DNA from: Chitinophaga fulva | GTDB taxonomy: Bacteria > Bacteroidota > Bacteroidia > Chitinophagales > Chitinophagaceae | Direction of reading: 5' to 3' | DNA: 64,000 bases | NCBI RefSeq assembly: GCF_012927205.1 | Contig: NZ_JABBGC010000003.1 | Span: 248,001-312,000 of the forward strand | Shown here: positions 26,079 to 32,787 of the stretch, piece by piece | How positions within the stretch are numbered: the first letter of the stretch is position 1 | How the letters are laid out: every line of letters begins with the position of its first letter | Position numbers and translations under genes: made by a program | Notes under the pieces: model-generated | The model's database searches: none | Told to the model about the DNA's origin: nothing | What the model saw: the letters and a program-made list of their open reading frames with translations, nothing else

Positions 26079-26314
26079 TGTAAATCGAATTTGAATAAAG
26101 AGACATCAATACGGAACTATTTGTACACCAAGATCAACCTTTCTTATTATCCTACAAAACATAAGACATAATCTTCTTCAGCCTTTGCTGCTGAAATAAA
26201 TTCTTTCAGGTCAGCAAATTGTGCAGTCAGCTACCGGACGATCTCGGCACAGCCATTAACCAATCTATTATACAACTGGCAGCAACAAAAGGATATACAG
26301 CGGAAAAGTAATTG

Positions 26315-26334
26315 ATCTCCGGATTTCCGGAGAT
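26315..26334 (+). terminator. Short perfect hairpin after a decayed frame
   Basis: ATCTCCGGA (26315-26323) pairs with TCCGGAGAT (26326-26334) with a 2-base loop. It sits 3 bases after the stop of the decayed frame at 26198-26311. Confidence 0.45.
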
Positions 26335-26371
26335 TTATCCATTGGCTGACTTCAAATAGTAAAAACACCAA

Positions 26372-26401
26372 AGCCGCTTAAATCAGGTGATTTAAGCGGC
26401 T
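26372..26401 (-). terminator. Terminator of the hemopexin-like gene
   Basis: AGCCGCTTAAATC (26372-26384) and GATTTAAGCGGCT (26389-26401) form a perfect 13-base stem with a 4-base loop. It lies just after the end of the minus-strand gene at 26422. Confidence 0.8.
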
Positions 26402-26421
26402 CTTGCTATCCAACATATTAT

Positions 26422-27189
26422 CTACTGGCAGATCGGCAATCCCGGGAAACCAGCGGCAGTGCTGTTCATTCCTTTGTAGGTATTTGTTTTCAAATCGTAA
26501 CGTGCATATTGGTTACCCTTGAAAATATACAATTGCGGAGAACCAGGAATCTGCCAGGTATCTACGTACACCGCATCAAACGTTGTAAACGGAACACCGG
26601 CAAAGCCGCTCACAATACTGTTTGAACCTTTATAAGTATTCGTCTTCAGGTCGTAAAGCGCATATTGCGTACCACTGAAAATATATAATTGCGGAGAGCC
26701 CGGAATCTGCCAGGTATCTACAAAGGCAGCATCAATGCTGGTAAAGGGCACTCCTGGAAATCCATTAACGATCGTATTCACGCCCATGTAAGCGTTTGTT
26801 TTCAAATCATAACGCGCGTACTGGTTACCACTGAAAACATATAACTGGGGAGAACCCGGATTCTGCCAGGTGTCTACGAAGGAGGCATCAAACGTGGTGA
26901 AAGGTATACCAGGAAAACCATATGACAACTGGTTCGATCCCATGGAGGCCAGCGAAATCAGGTCATACTTTACGTAGCTTGTCCCGTGTGTAACATACAT
27001 AATAGGAGAACCTGTTTGCCAGGTATCTACAAATGGTGCACTCAGGCAAGCTCCGGCAGCGTTTACAACAGCCTTCACTGTTGCAGTTTCTGTAGGTGAA
27101 GTTTCCGCTTTGTCAAGAGCGTTTTTTTGGCAGGATTGATTCAACAGGGTCATGGTTCCACCGAGGAACAGTACAAATAATCTTCTCAT
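26422..27189 (-). CDS. Hemopexin-repeat lipoprotein, four blades
   Basis: A 255-residue protein starting at the ATG at 27189 (MRRLFVLFLGG), with a lipobox at LLNQSC (Cys20). Residues about 48-252 are four tandem repeats of 52 residues: D-A-x-F-V-D-T-W-Q ... P-Q-L-Y-x-F-x-G-x-Q-Y-A-x-Y-D-L-K-T-N ... G-F-P-G-V-P-F. This is the hemopexin pattern (iDAaf, yfFkG, yDl, FpGlP), and four repeats close one propeller. A Cys at the start of blade 1 and one at the end of blade 4 (LPICQ) could lock the ring, as in eukaryotic hemopexin domains. Its binding partner is unknown. Confidence 0.8.
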   Translation of the reverse strand: MRRLFVLFLGGTMTLLNQSCQKNALDKAETSPTETATVKAVVNAAGACLSAPFVDTWQTGSPIMYVTHGTSYVKYDLISLASMGSNQLSYGFPGIPFTTFDASFVDTWQNPGSPQLYVFSGNQYARYDLKTNAYMGVNTIVNGFPGVPFTSIDAAFVDTWQIPGSPQLYIFSGTQYALYDLKTNTYKGSNSIVSGFAGVPFTTFDAVYVDTWQIPGSPQLYIFKGNQYARYDLKTNTYKGMNSTAAGFPGLPICQ

Positions 27190-27655
27190 GTAGTGATTCT
27201 TTTTTAAAAAGGGTTGAACAATATTTATCAAAAAAATGGCATAACGGGGGTTTATACTTCTTAGGTATAGGACAACGAATATATATACTTTCCCGCTCTT
27301 CTAAAATAAAAATTCATTTAAACTTATCTCTTAACAGGAATATTTTCACAGCATTTATATGTACTTCCGGCTCTTCACATTTCGATAAAATCCGCAAACA
27401 ATCAGGTAATTTTCTACCAAATACAACTATCCTAAATATCGTATATTCGTTTCAGTATGACGTCAGGTATGGACCATCATATGCCTGATCTGCAAAAAAC
27501 CGTATATTTATTTAACGAGTATAGTCTTAGACCTGTTTTTATTCCCGAAGTGAGCCTGAATTGTTTGCCTATGTCACCCTGTCTTCAACCAGCATCACGT
27601 TATCTGCATCAAACACTTTGTTTTATCATTCATTAAAACATATAACATCCATCAC
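27190..27655. other. AT-rich promoter region of precursor 1
   Basis: A 466-base gap between the hemopexin-like gene and precursor 1. It contains the conserved block described below (27387-27455). No gene is supported; a plus-strand open frame over 27096-27488 overlaps the hemopexin gene in antisense and lacks features. Confidence 0.5.
27387..27455 (+). promoter_or_regulatory. Upstream block shared with the paralogous precursor locus
   Basis: AAAATCCG...AATCAGGTAATTTTCTA and CTATCCTAAA match the block at 59959-60025 before precursor 2. The spacing inside the blocks agrees within a few bases. A common promoter or regulator site is likely (inference). Confidence 0.5.
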
Positions 27656-27904
27656 ATGAAAGAAAAAACACAAAAAAAATTAAGTCTGAAGATGATCAGG
27701 GTTGCCCAATTAAATGCCCACGACACTCAATTTCTCCTTGGTGGCGGCCCCGGTCCTACTAATACGAGCAGCCCCGCGGGCAATACTTCTATGGGGACGA
27801 CAACCTCCTATGTTACGGCTCCCGGAGGACCCGGACCCACGCCTACCGGGCCAACTGACCCATGCCTTACATTTGCCTGCCCAACAATAACATGTCCTCA
27901 ATGA
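27656..27904 (+). CDS. Precursor 1: RiPP-type leader with Gly/Pro/Thr-rich core
   Basis: An 82-residue peptide. Leader residues 7-20 (KKLSLKMIRVAQLN) match the LxLxxxxIAxLN pattern, ending in FLLGG, a double-Gly processing site. The core is rich in Gly, Pro and Thr (GPGPTNTSSPAG, GGPGPTPTGPTDP) and ends with three Cys (PCLTFACPTITCPQ). The gene converges with the three-domain dioxygenase at 27986-29740, and a 19-base hairpin separates them. It is a paralog of precursor 2 (leaders match at most positions). I infer that its Pro residues are hydroxylated by the neighbouring enzyme. Confidence 0.7.
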   Translation: MKEKTQKKLSLKMIRVAQLNAHDTQFLLGGGPGPTNTSSPAGNTSMGTTTSYVTAPGGPGPTPTGPTDPCLTFACPTITCPQ

Positions 27905-27948
27905 ATGTAGTATCCTGACAAAAATGTCACAGACTGGTACAAGAAACA

Positions 27949-27990
27949 CATGATATTTGCGGCAGGCATCAGCCTGCCGCAAATATCATG
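27949..27990. terminator. Perfect 19-base hairpin between precursor 1 and the dioxygenase
   Basis: CATGATATTTGCGGCAGGC (27949-27967) pairs perfectly with 27972-27990, loop ATCA. The right arm includes the stop codon of the minus-strand gene (27986-27988). It is probably a bidirectional terminator. Confidence 0.8.
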
Positions 27991-29740
27991 GATGGACCCA
28001 TATATTGCAGGCGAACTTTGTACCCGCTGTTACAGGGGCTCCTCCATGCAGGGAATAAATCAGATCATTGTTTTGTTCATCAAGATTGGTAAAAGACAGG
28101 GCCATCCCTTTTTTGGGATATACACTAAGACCTATCTCCGGGAATACCGTCCCCCCTCCCTCGAAATTATCATTCAGATAAACCAAAAGCGTAGCCTTAC
28201 GCTTCATACCTTTTCCAGAGGAGTCGAAATGTGGCTTGTACTCCTGCCCTTCTCCATAACGGACACACTGTAAGTTTTCTATGCGGGCAGCATCCACCTC
28301 CATCAGATTGGCCGCCCGTTCTATGATAGCATTAAATACCGGGTCCTGTTTGGAGGTAGTAATAAACGCCGAGTAACTGGTCCGGTACGCTGTCACTGCA
28401 TAGGTACCGTCCGCAGCACCAATCGTACTTCTGTTGAACAGGTCATGCCGTTCACAGTAATCAATCATATAATTACATTCCTCCTCCGACATAAAATCTT
28501 CCACCGCAAAAACTGTATCTGCGTAAGCTTCCTGCCGGGATAAATCTTCCTGCCTGCATGCTTCACAAAACGCTTTATCAACAATAATTTCCTTTATGTC
28601 CAGGTATTGCAATACTGTTAATTCACTCGCAGAAAAAGGGACCGTATCTGTTGAATAATAATTCAGGTAGATCTGGTCTCCCTCCACCTTTTCTATTATT
28701 GCCAACAGCTCCTCCTCCCTCATCCGGACGATGGCCAGCGTAGGAAAAGTAGTAGCATCTGCTATACTACAGGGAACTGTCTTCAGCTCATGCCGGATAC
28801 CCCATTCCTGCAATTCCATGCTTATATCCTGTATCGACGTTTCCGGGAACGCTGCTTTCTCATACAGGGCAGTCCTTACTTTTAAACGGCCTATATCAAT
28901 ATTGTGCAGACCCAGGAAATGATTCACCAGGTTAATTGCATAATGCAGTACCGTAGTATGGAATTTTGGCCGTCCCATCAACAGGAATGTTTCTACGGCT
29001 TTCATGTAAACTTCCGGCTCCTCATACATGGGCGCATGACCGGAATACTGCATTTCGACAAACGCCGCATGGGGAATAAGTTTCGCGCATTCCCTTCCCT
29101 CTTCCGGCGGATTCAGTCCATCATATTTTCCGCTGATCACCAGCGTTTCCGCAGTGATCTTCCCCAGGTCGCCCCTGAAGTCGAAGCCCGCCAGCGCTTT
29201 GTTGGCAGCCGCAAACTGCTCGGGCGGCAGCTCGGTGTCAAATATCTCCATATGTGCTTTCATCGCTTCTGCATCATAGGTGAAATACCGGAGCAGGTGG
29301 GCAAAAATTTCGTGTAAGTTTAGCCCCTCCAGTTCCGAAGCATGTTCGTGCATCAATCGGTGTACCGATGAAGTCAATCCATTGGATTTAGGCACTGTCA
29401 GGACCAGCTTATCTATTCTTTCTCCCGCGGCAATAGCCACTCCCTGCGCAATATACGAGCCCATGGAAACGCCCAGTAAAGTTGCTACAGGCAATTCGAA
29501 ATAATCCATGACGCCGATAATATCATTGATATGGTCCTGCAGGGTATATTGTGCTGGTTTGTCCGACAGCCCATGCCCGCGGCAATCCAGGGCGATAGTC
29601 TTAAAATGCGAAGAAAGCCGGTCGATCAGGGCTGACAAATGTTTAGACTCACCGCCAACCCCATGAATAAGTATGACCGGATGACCTTCCCCTTTGACAG
29701 ATATATTCAGGTTGATTCCATTAATTGCTGTTAGTGCCAT
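27986..29740 (-). CDS. Alpha/beta hydrolase + C39-like + prolyl-4-hydroxylase-type dioxygenase fusion
   Basis: A 584-residue three-domain protein. Residues 1-255 form an alpha/beta hydrolase with nucleophile Ser92 (GVSMGS), acid near Asp207 and His235 (SGHAP). About 258-385 resembles Bacteroidota C39-peptidase-like domains (FPETSIQDISMELQEWGI, FPTLAIVRMREEELLAIIEKV) but lacks the catalytic Cys and His, so it is probably a leader-binding relic. A CEAC pair follows at 392-395. About 405-584 is a prolyl 4-hydroxylase-type 2OG-Fe(II) domain: His504 and Asp506 (HFD), His565 (SLHGG) and Lys575 for 2-oxoglutarate. It faces precursor 1. Confidence 0.75.
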   Translation of the reverse strand: MALTAINGINLNISVKGEGHPVILIHGVGGESKHLSALIDRLSSHFKTIALDCRGHGLSDKPAQYTLQDHINDIIGVMDYFELPVATLLGVSMGSYIAQGVAIAAGERIDKLVLTVPKSNGLTSSVHRLMHEHASELEGLNLHEIFAHLLRYFTYDAEAMKAHMEIFDTELPPEQFAAANKALAGFDFRGDLGKITAETLVISGKYDGLNPPEEGRECAKLIPHAAFVEMQYSGHAPMYEEPEVYMKAVETFLLMGRPKFHTTVLHYAINLVNHFLGLHNIDIGRLKVRTALYEKAAFPETSIQDISMELQEWGIRHELKTVPCSIADATTFPTLAIVRMREEELLAIIEKVEGDQIYLNYYSTDTVPFSASELTVLQYLDIKEIIVDKAFCEACRQEDLSRQEAYADTVFAVEDFMSEEECNYMIDYCERHDLFNRSTIGAADGTYAVTAYRTSYSAFITTSKQDPVFNAIIERAANLMEVDAARIENLQCVRYGEGQEYKPHFDSSGKGMKRKATLLVYLNDNFEGGGTVFPEIGLSVYPKKGMALSFTNLDEQNNDLIYSLHGGAPVTAGTKFACNIWVHP

Positions 29741-29848
29741 ATGATTTGATGTGTGATTACAAATTTGCGGTGAGAAGTTGCGTCATAGGTATTTTTTAGG
29801 AGTATGAAGATACTATTTCGCTTTTACATTATACGATTTGAGATAAAA

Positions 29849-29870
29849 AAACCTGCGACCAGCGCAGGTT
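29849..29870 (-). terminator. Terminator of the SnoaL-like gene
   Basis: AACCTGCG (29850-29857) pairs with CGCAGGTT (29863-29870). On the minus strand it is followed by a run of T (the A-run at 29844-29851). Confidence 0.75.
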
Positions 29871-29886
29871 ATATCATTAAATCACT

Positions 29887-30663
29887 TTAGAATTTGCCAT
29901 TGTCATTTTTTCGTTTATCCAATGGCGGTATTTCCTCGATAACATCCCAATGTTCGATGATCCGGTCGTTCTCTATCCGGTATAGATCATAAAAAGCGGA
30001 ATGTACCCCATGCAGGTATCCTTCACTTAACACCAATACAAAATTGCCTTCTCCCAGTACCCGATGTATGGCCTGGTACACCTGTGGCCGTCCTTCATTT
30101 TTCCATTGTTCCAGCACGCTGAAAAACTCCCCGACGCCGTCTCCCATATGCGGATTATGCTGAATAAGCTCGTCCCCTTTAAAATAGGTGGCCAGTCGTT
30201 CTGTATGGCCATCAATCAGGACCTCCTGTACAAAACTACGGGCGAGCTCCTTGTTGGATGCTGTTTTATGATGATCTATCGCCTTGGTTTTACCGTCGGT
30301 CATTGTTCTTCCGCTCTTGTTGCGTTGCAGGGGATTAGCCTGAAGATTGTCCCAATGCTCTACGCTCATACCATCCTCAAAACGGTGGATATCAAAAGCG
30401 ACGGTGGGTTCGAACAGATAATAATCTACGTGCACAAATCCTATATCGCCGTCCTGGAACTTGCGCACCACATTCGTATATACTTTCTCCATCGGCATCA
30501 GCTCGTGTAGCCCCAGGATGGCCTGCAGGCCTGTAGCCACGTGAGGGTTATGCTGTTTGTATGACGCAGGATTGATTAATCCGATTTCTGCCAATGTTTC
30601 TGTCTCGATGCTGTTCTGGATCACTTCTGCCTTGTCCCTGTTGGATAATGTCAATAATTCCAT
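29887..30663 (-). CDS. Tandem SnoaL-like (NTF2-fold) protein
   Basis: A 258-residue protein made of two related halves. In the first, YKQHNPHVATGLQAI and FDIHRFEDGMSVEHWDNLQ; in the second, LIQHNPHMGDGVGEF and YDLYRIENDRIIEHWDVIEEIPP. The QHNPxx...G and RxExDxIxEHWD motifs are standard in SnoaL-like polyketide-cyclase-type NTF2 folds; duplication makes a double domain. The exact chemistry is unknown. It is divergent from an HxlR regulator with a clear palindrome between them, so it is probably the regulated gene. Confidence 0.82.
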   Translation of the reverse strand: MELLTLSNRDKAEVIQNSIETETLAEIGLINPASYKQHNPHVATGLQAILGLHELMPMEKVYTNVVRKFQDGDIGFVHVDYYLFEPTVAFDIHRFEDGMSVEHWDNLQANPLQRNKSGRTMTDGKTKAIDHHKTASNKELARSFVQEVLIDGHTERLATYFKGDELIQHNPHMGDGVGEFFSVLEQWKNEGRPQVYQAIHRVLGEGNFVLVLSEGYLHGVHSAFYDLYRIENDRIIEHWDVIEEIPPLDKRKNDNGKF

Positions 30664-30751
30664 ATGTAATATTTAGTGCGGTCAAAGGTATTGCTACACT
30701 GTCCCGCAAAAAATATGGGTGAAAATTTTGTCATGGTGAAAATTTTGCCCC

Positions 30752-30792
30752 TATACCTGTTTTAGGGTATATCACCTAAATTTGCAGGTATA
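30752..30792. promoter_or_regulatory. HxlR operator/promoter region
   Basis: Two nested inverted repeats: TATACCTG (30752-30759) with CAGGTATA (30785-30792), and TTTAGG (30761-30766) with CCTAAA (30775-30780). The -7-like TAAATTTG (30777-30784) lies within. It sits between the divergent SnoaL-like and HxlR genes. Confidence 0.6.
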
Positions 30793-30803
30793 AGGGTAAA
30801 AAG

Positions 30804-31172
30804 ATGTACGAAAAGAAAAATCCAAAAGACCTGAGTTGTGGTATCGGCATGACACTGGAGATTATCGGGGGAAAATGGAAACCCTGTTTAATTAATTCTA
30901 TCCACAAGGGACTACACCGGCCCAGTGAACTGGCCCGGCAGAACCCAACTGCCAGCAAACGTGTATTAAGCCTCCAATTAAAAGAACTGGAAGAGCATGG
31001 TGTTGTCAGAAAAATAATTTATCCGGAACTGCCTCCAAAAGTGGAGTATTTTCTGACCGAGCTGGGCGAATCCCTCCTGCCTATTGTTGATCTGATGGAA
31101 AAATGGGGAGATAATATTCTCACAAAGCGAGCACATACCGGAGACAAAACGCAAGCAGGGCAGGCTATTTAA
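30804..31172 (+). CDS. HxlR family transcriptional regulator
   Basis: A 122-residue winged-helix regulator. CGIGMTLEIIGGKWKPCLINSIHKG opens the domain with the family's Cys-x-x-x-x-x-L-x-x-I-G-G-K-W; LARQNPTASKRVLSLQLKELEEHGVVRKIIYPELPPKVEYFLTELG is the recognition helix and wing. A Cys near the N-terminus is often used for redox or electrophile sensing in this family. It is divergent from the SnoaL-like gene, its likely target. Confidence 0.88.
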   Translation: MYEKKNPKDLSCGIGMTLEIIGGKWKPCLINSIHKGLHRPSELARQNPTASKRVLSLQLKELEEHGVVRKIIYPELPPKVEYFLTELGESLLPIVDLMEKWGDNILTKRAHTGDKTQAGQAI

Positions 31173-31579
31173 AAGAGTGTAAACCCATTTTATTGCCTTC
31201 AGCATTACTGAAAAAACAGGTACAAGTTAGCGATCAAATGCTTATCCAAACAACAGGCATATGAGGAGTTATCGAAACCTGCAAAAAACTATCAGTATCA
31301 GGTGATCGCAAGCCATCAACACTTTCACTATCAATTGATTTACAATCACTCACAGGAACATCCTTGTGGTATCATTGTGGTATCCTTCATGTATCCTTCA
31401 CCCATCCTTGTCCCCATGAGGTATCTCGCCCGGCATAAACCGGTACTATTTTATCCGTTCTGCAACTCTCCATCGCGGAGCATTTTTTTCCGGCATCAGG
31501 TCCATCAAGAGCTGTATACCGTACTGCTCAAATCCGGATGGGGTTGGTAAGTCTCGTATTTCACCAATCTGTAAGCACA
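31173..31579. other. Gap without a recognised gene
   Basis: A 407-base region between HxlR and the DUF3592 genes. A plus-strand frame at 31302-31550 shows no family pattern. Nothing else is supported. Confidence 0.5.
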
Positions 31580-31990
31580 CTAAATACCAAAATAACCACG
31601 CATCAGGAAATACCCTCCTCCAATCATCAAAAGATCCGCGGCGACGGCAATCAGGATCAACGGCCACCAAAAAATCTCCCAAAATTTGAGAACCAATAGC
31701 GTATCTGGTTTACCTGGCGTAAAAATGAATGCAGCGGTATCTCCTATCTGCCATGTTGGAGATGAAGAACCTGTTGTATGTGTATACGTAATTGTTTCAT
31801 GCTTCCTGGAAGGAATATCGAAAACAGGGTAATAATAAAGACCATCCTCATCTTTCTTCTCAACGATCTGAACAACGGTGCCTGTAGACCGCTCTCCATT
31901 TTTTACAAATGCCAGCCGGCCTCTTAGCGCCGATACCGCGCCTACTAATAATAAACTGCCGACGACTACTAAAATGAGATATATGATCAT
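31580..31990 (-). CDS. DUF3592-type membrane protein
   Basis: A 136-residue protein with a membrane span at each end (about 3-22 and 105-130). Between them the extracytoplasmic part has TGTVVQIVEKKDEDGLYYYPVFDIPSRKHETITY and IGDTAAFIFTPGKPDTLLV, the DUF3592 pattern (xGxVv ... YxPvv ... G..v.V.ydP..P). It is the second of two such genes downstream of the Rhs toxin. Its role is unknown; it may be an immunity or accessory protein, or unrelated. Confidence 0.65.
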   Translation of the reverse strand: MIIYLILVVVGSLLLVGAVSALRGRLAFVKNGERSTGTVVQIVEKKDEDGLYYYPVFDIPSRKHETITYTHTTGSSSPTWQIGDTAAFIFTPGKPDTLLVLKFWEIFWWPLILIAVAADLLMIGGGYFLMRGYFGI

Positions 31991-32049
31991 CTGCTTCGCA
32001 TTAAAATCATAAGTAAATACCAGATACTACCATTCCTTTTCCAGGCATA

Positions 32050-32460
32050 TCATGCATCCGGCAATCTTGTTATTGATGACCGGAGAAGAAGGTAACCGAT
32101 GCTAACAATCAGTAACGGAATGGCAAAGCCCATCAAAACGATTGACCAGCCGAACAACCAAAAATAGCTCTTCATCGTAATAGAATCAGGATTTCCCCGC
32201 TCGTACAGAAAACCTGCCTCTTCTCCGACATCCCAGGCCGATGGACTACTGGCTGCTGCATGATAGTATATAATCTGTCCATCCTCTTTTGTATTGATCG
32301 TAAAAACCGGCGAGTAGGCATCATCATCTTTTACCAGTGAGGTAACAGTCCCCCTGACTTCTTCACTCCTGGTGATGAAGTCAACAGACCGTCTCAGCTT
32401 ATATAATGAAACTACAACTAATATAAGACCGGCTAATAAACATAAATTGTGCTTCCTCAT
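32050..32460 (-). CDS. DUF3592-type membrane protein
   Basis: A 136-residue paralog of the downstream gene: an N-terminal span, the EEVRGTVTSLVKDDDAYSPVFTINTKEDGQIIYYHA stretch, DVGEEAGFLYERGNPDSITM, and a C-terminal span. Its start overlaps the end of the 103-residue gene before it by 4 bases, which implies translational coupling. Together with the Rhs gene they form one minus-strand run, so an immunity role is possible (inference). Confidence 0.65.
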   Translation of the reverse strand: MRKHNLCLLAGLILVVVSLYKLRRSVDFITRSEEVRGTVTSLVKDDDAYSPVFTINTKEDGQIIYYHAAASSPSAWDVGEEAGFLYERGNPDSITMKSYFWLFGWSIVLMGFAIPLLIVSIGYLLLRSSITRLPDA

Positions 32461-32768
32461 TCTTTAAAAATCTTTAAATCATTCCGGTAGGCTTTTTTAT
32501 AGAGGAGAATAATTTTCTGTACGATCTCCTCCCGCTCCTCATCAGAGATTTTATCACCGTTATCCCATTTTTTGATGGTTGCAGGGTTTATCAGCGCATA
32601 TCTCGCTGACACATCACATAACAGTGCTTTGTCGTTCTCCTGGAAAAACAACACTTCTCCCCTGGCGATAATCAACAGGCCATATTTATTTTCACCCTCC
32701 ACAAACCGGTGCACACCGTTAACATCCGATTTCAATTGTTGTACCAGCGCTAATTCATCTTTGTTCAT
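32457..32768 (-). CDS. Small cytosolic protein, candidate immunity factor
   Basis: A 103-residue protein without signal peptide or membrane span. It begins MNKDELALVQQLKSDVNG and ends with a charged helix (EEREEIVQKIILLYKKAYRNDLKIFKE). The gene starts 19 bases after the stop of the Rhs toxin, the place and size expected of a cognate immunity gene in polymorphic toxin loci. No family is recognised; the call rests on position. Confidence 0.55.
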   Translation of the reverse strand: MNKDELALVQQLKSDVNGVHRFVEGENKYGLLIIARGEVLFFQENDKALLCDVSARYALINPATIKKWDNGDKISDEEREEIVQKIILLYKKAYRNDLKIFKE

Positions 32769-32787
32769 AACGAATGTTTTTAATCAT

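Larger units (their letters stand above)
26079..26421. other. Intergenic region with two hairpins and a decayed reading frame
   Basis: A 343-base gap. A plus-strand frame at 26198-26311 without a start codon ends in LPDDLGTAINQSIIQL, AATKGYTAEK and a stop; it may be the remnant of a short gene. Two hairpins follow (listed separately). Nothing else is recognised. Confidence 0.4.

Noticed and set aside
26422..27189. Hemopexin repeats as a DNA satellite
   Set aside because: The period is in frame (52 codons), the repeats differ in sequence and carry a signal and lipobox, so they are protein repeats.
27656..27904. Precursors 1-3 as plain class I lanthipeptides
   Set aside because: The leader pattern and the Thr/Ser/Cys content would allow it, but no LanB/LanC gene is in the window, and the Gly-Pro repeats with adjacent prolyl-hydroxylase-type enzymes point to other chemistry. 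It is not fully excluded, since a LanB could act in trans.
31302..31550. Plus-strand frame of 82 codons after HxlR
   Set aside because: No leader, signal or family pattern; base composition looks like non-coding DNA.
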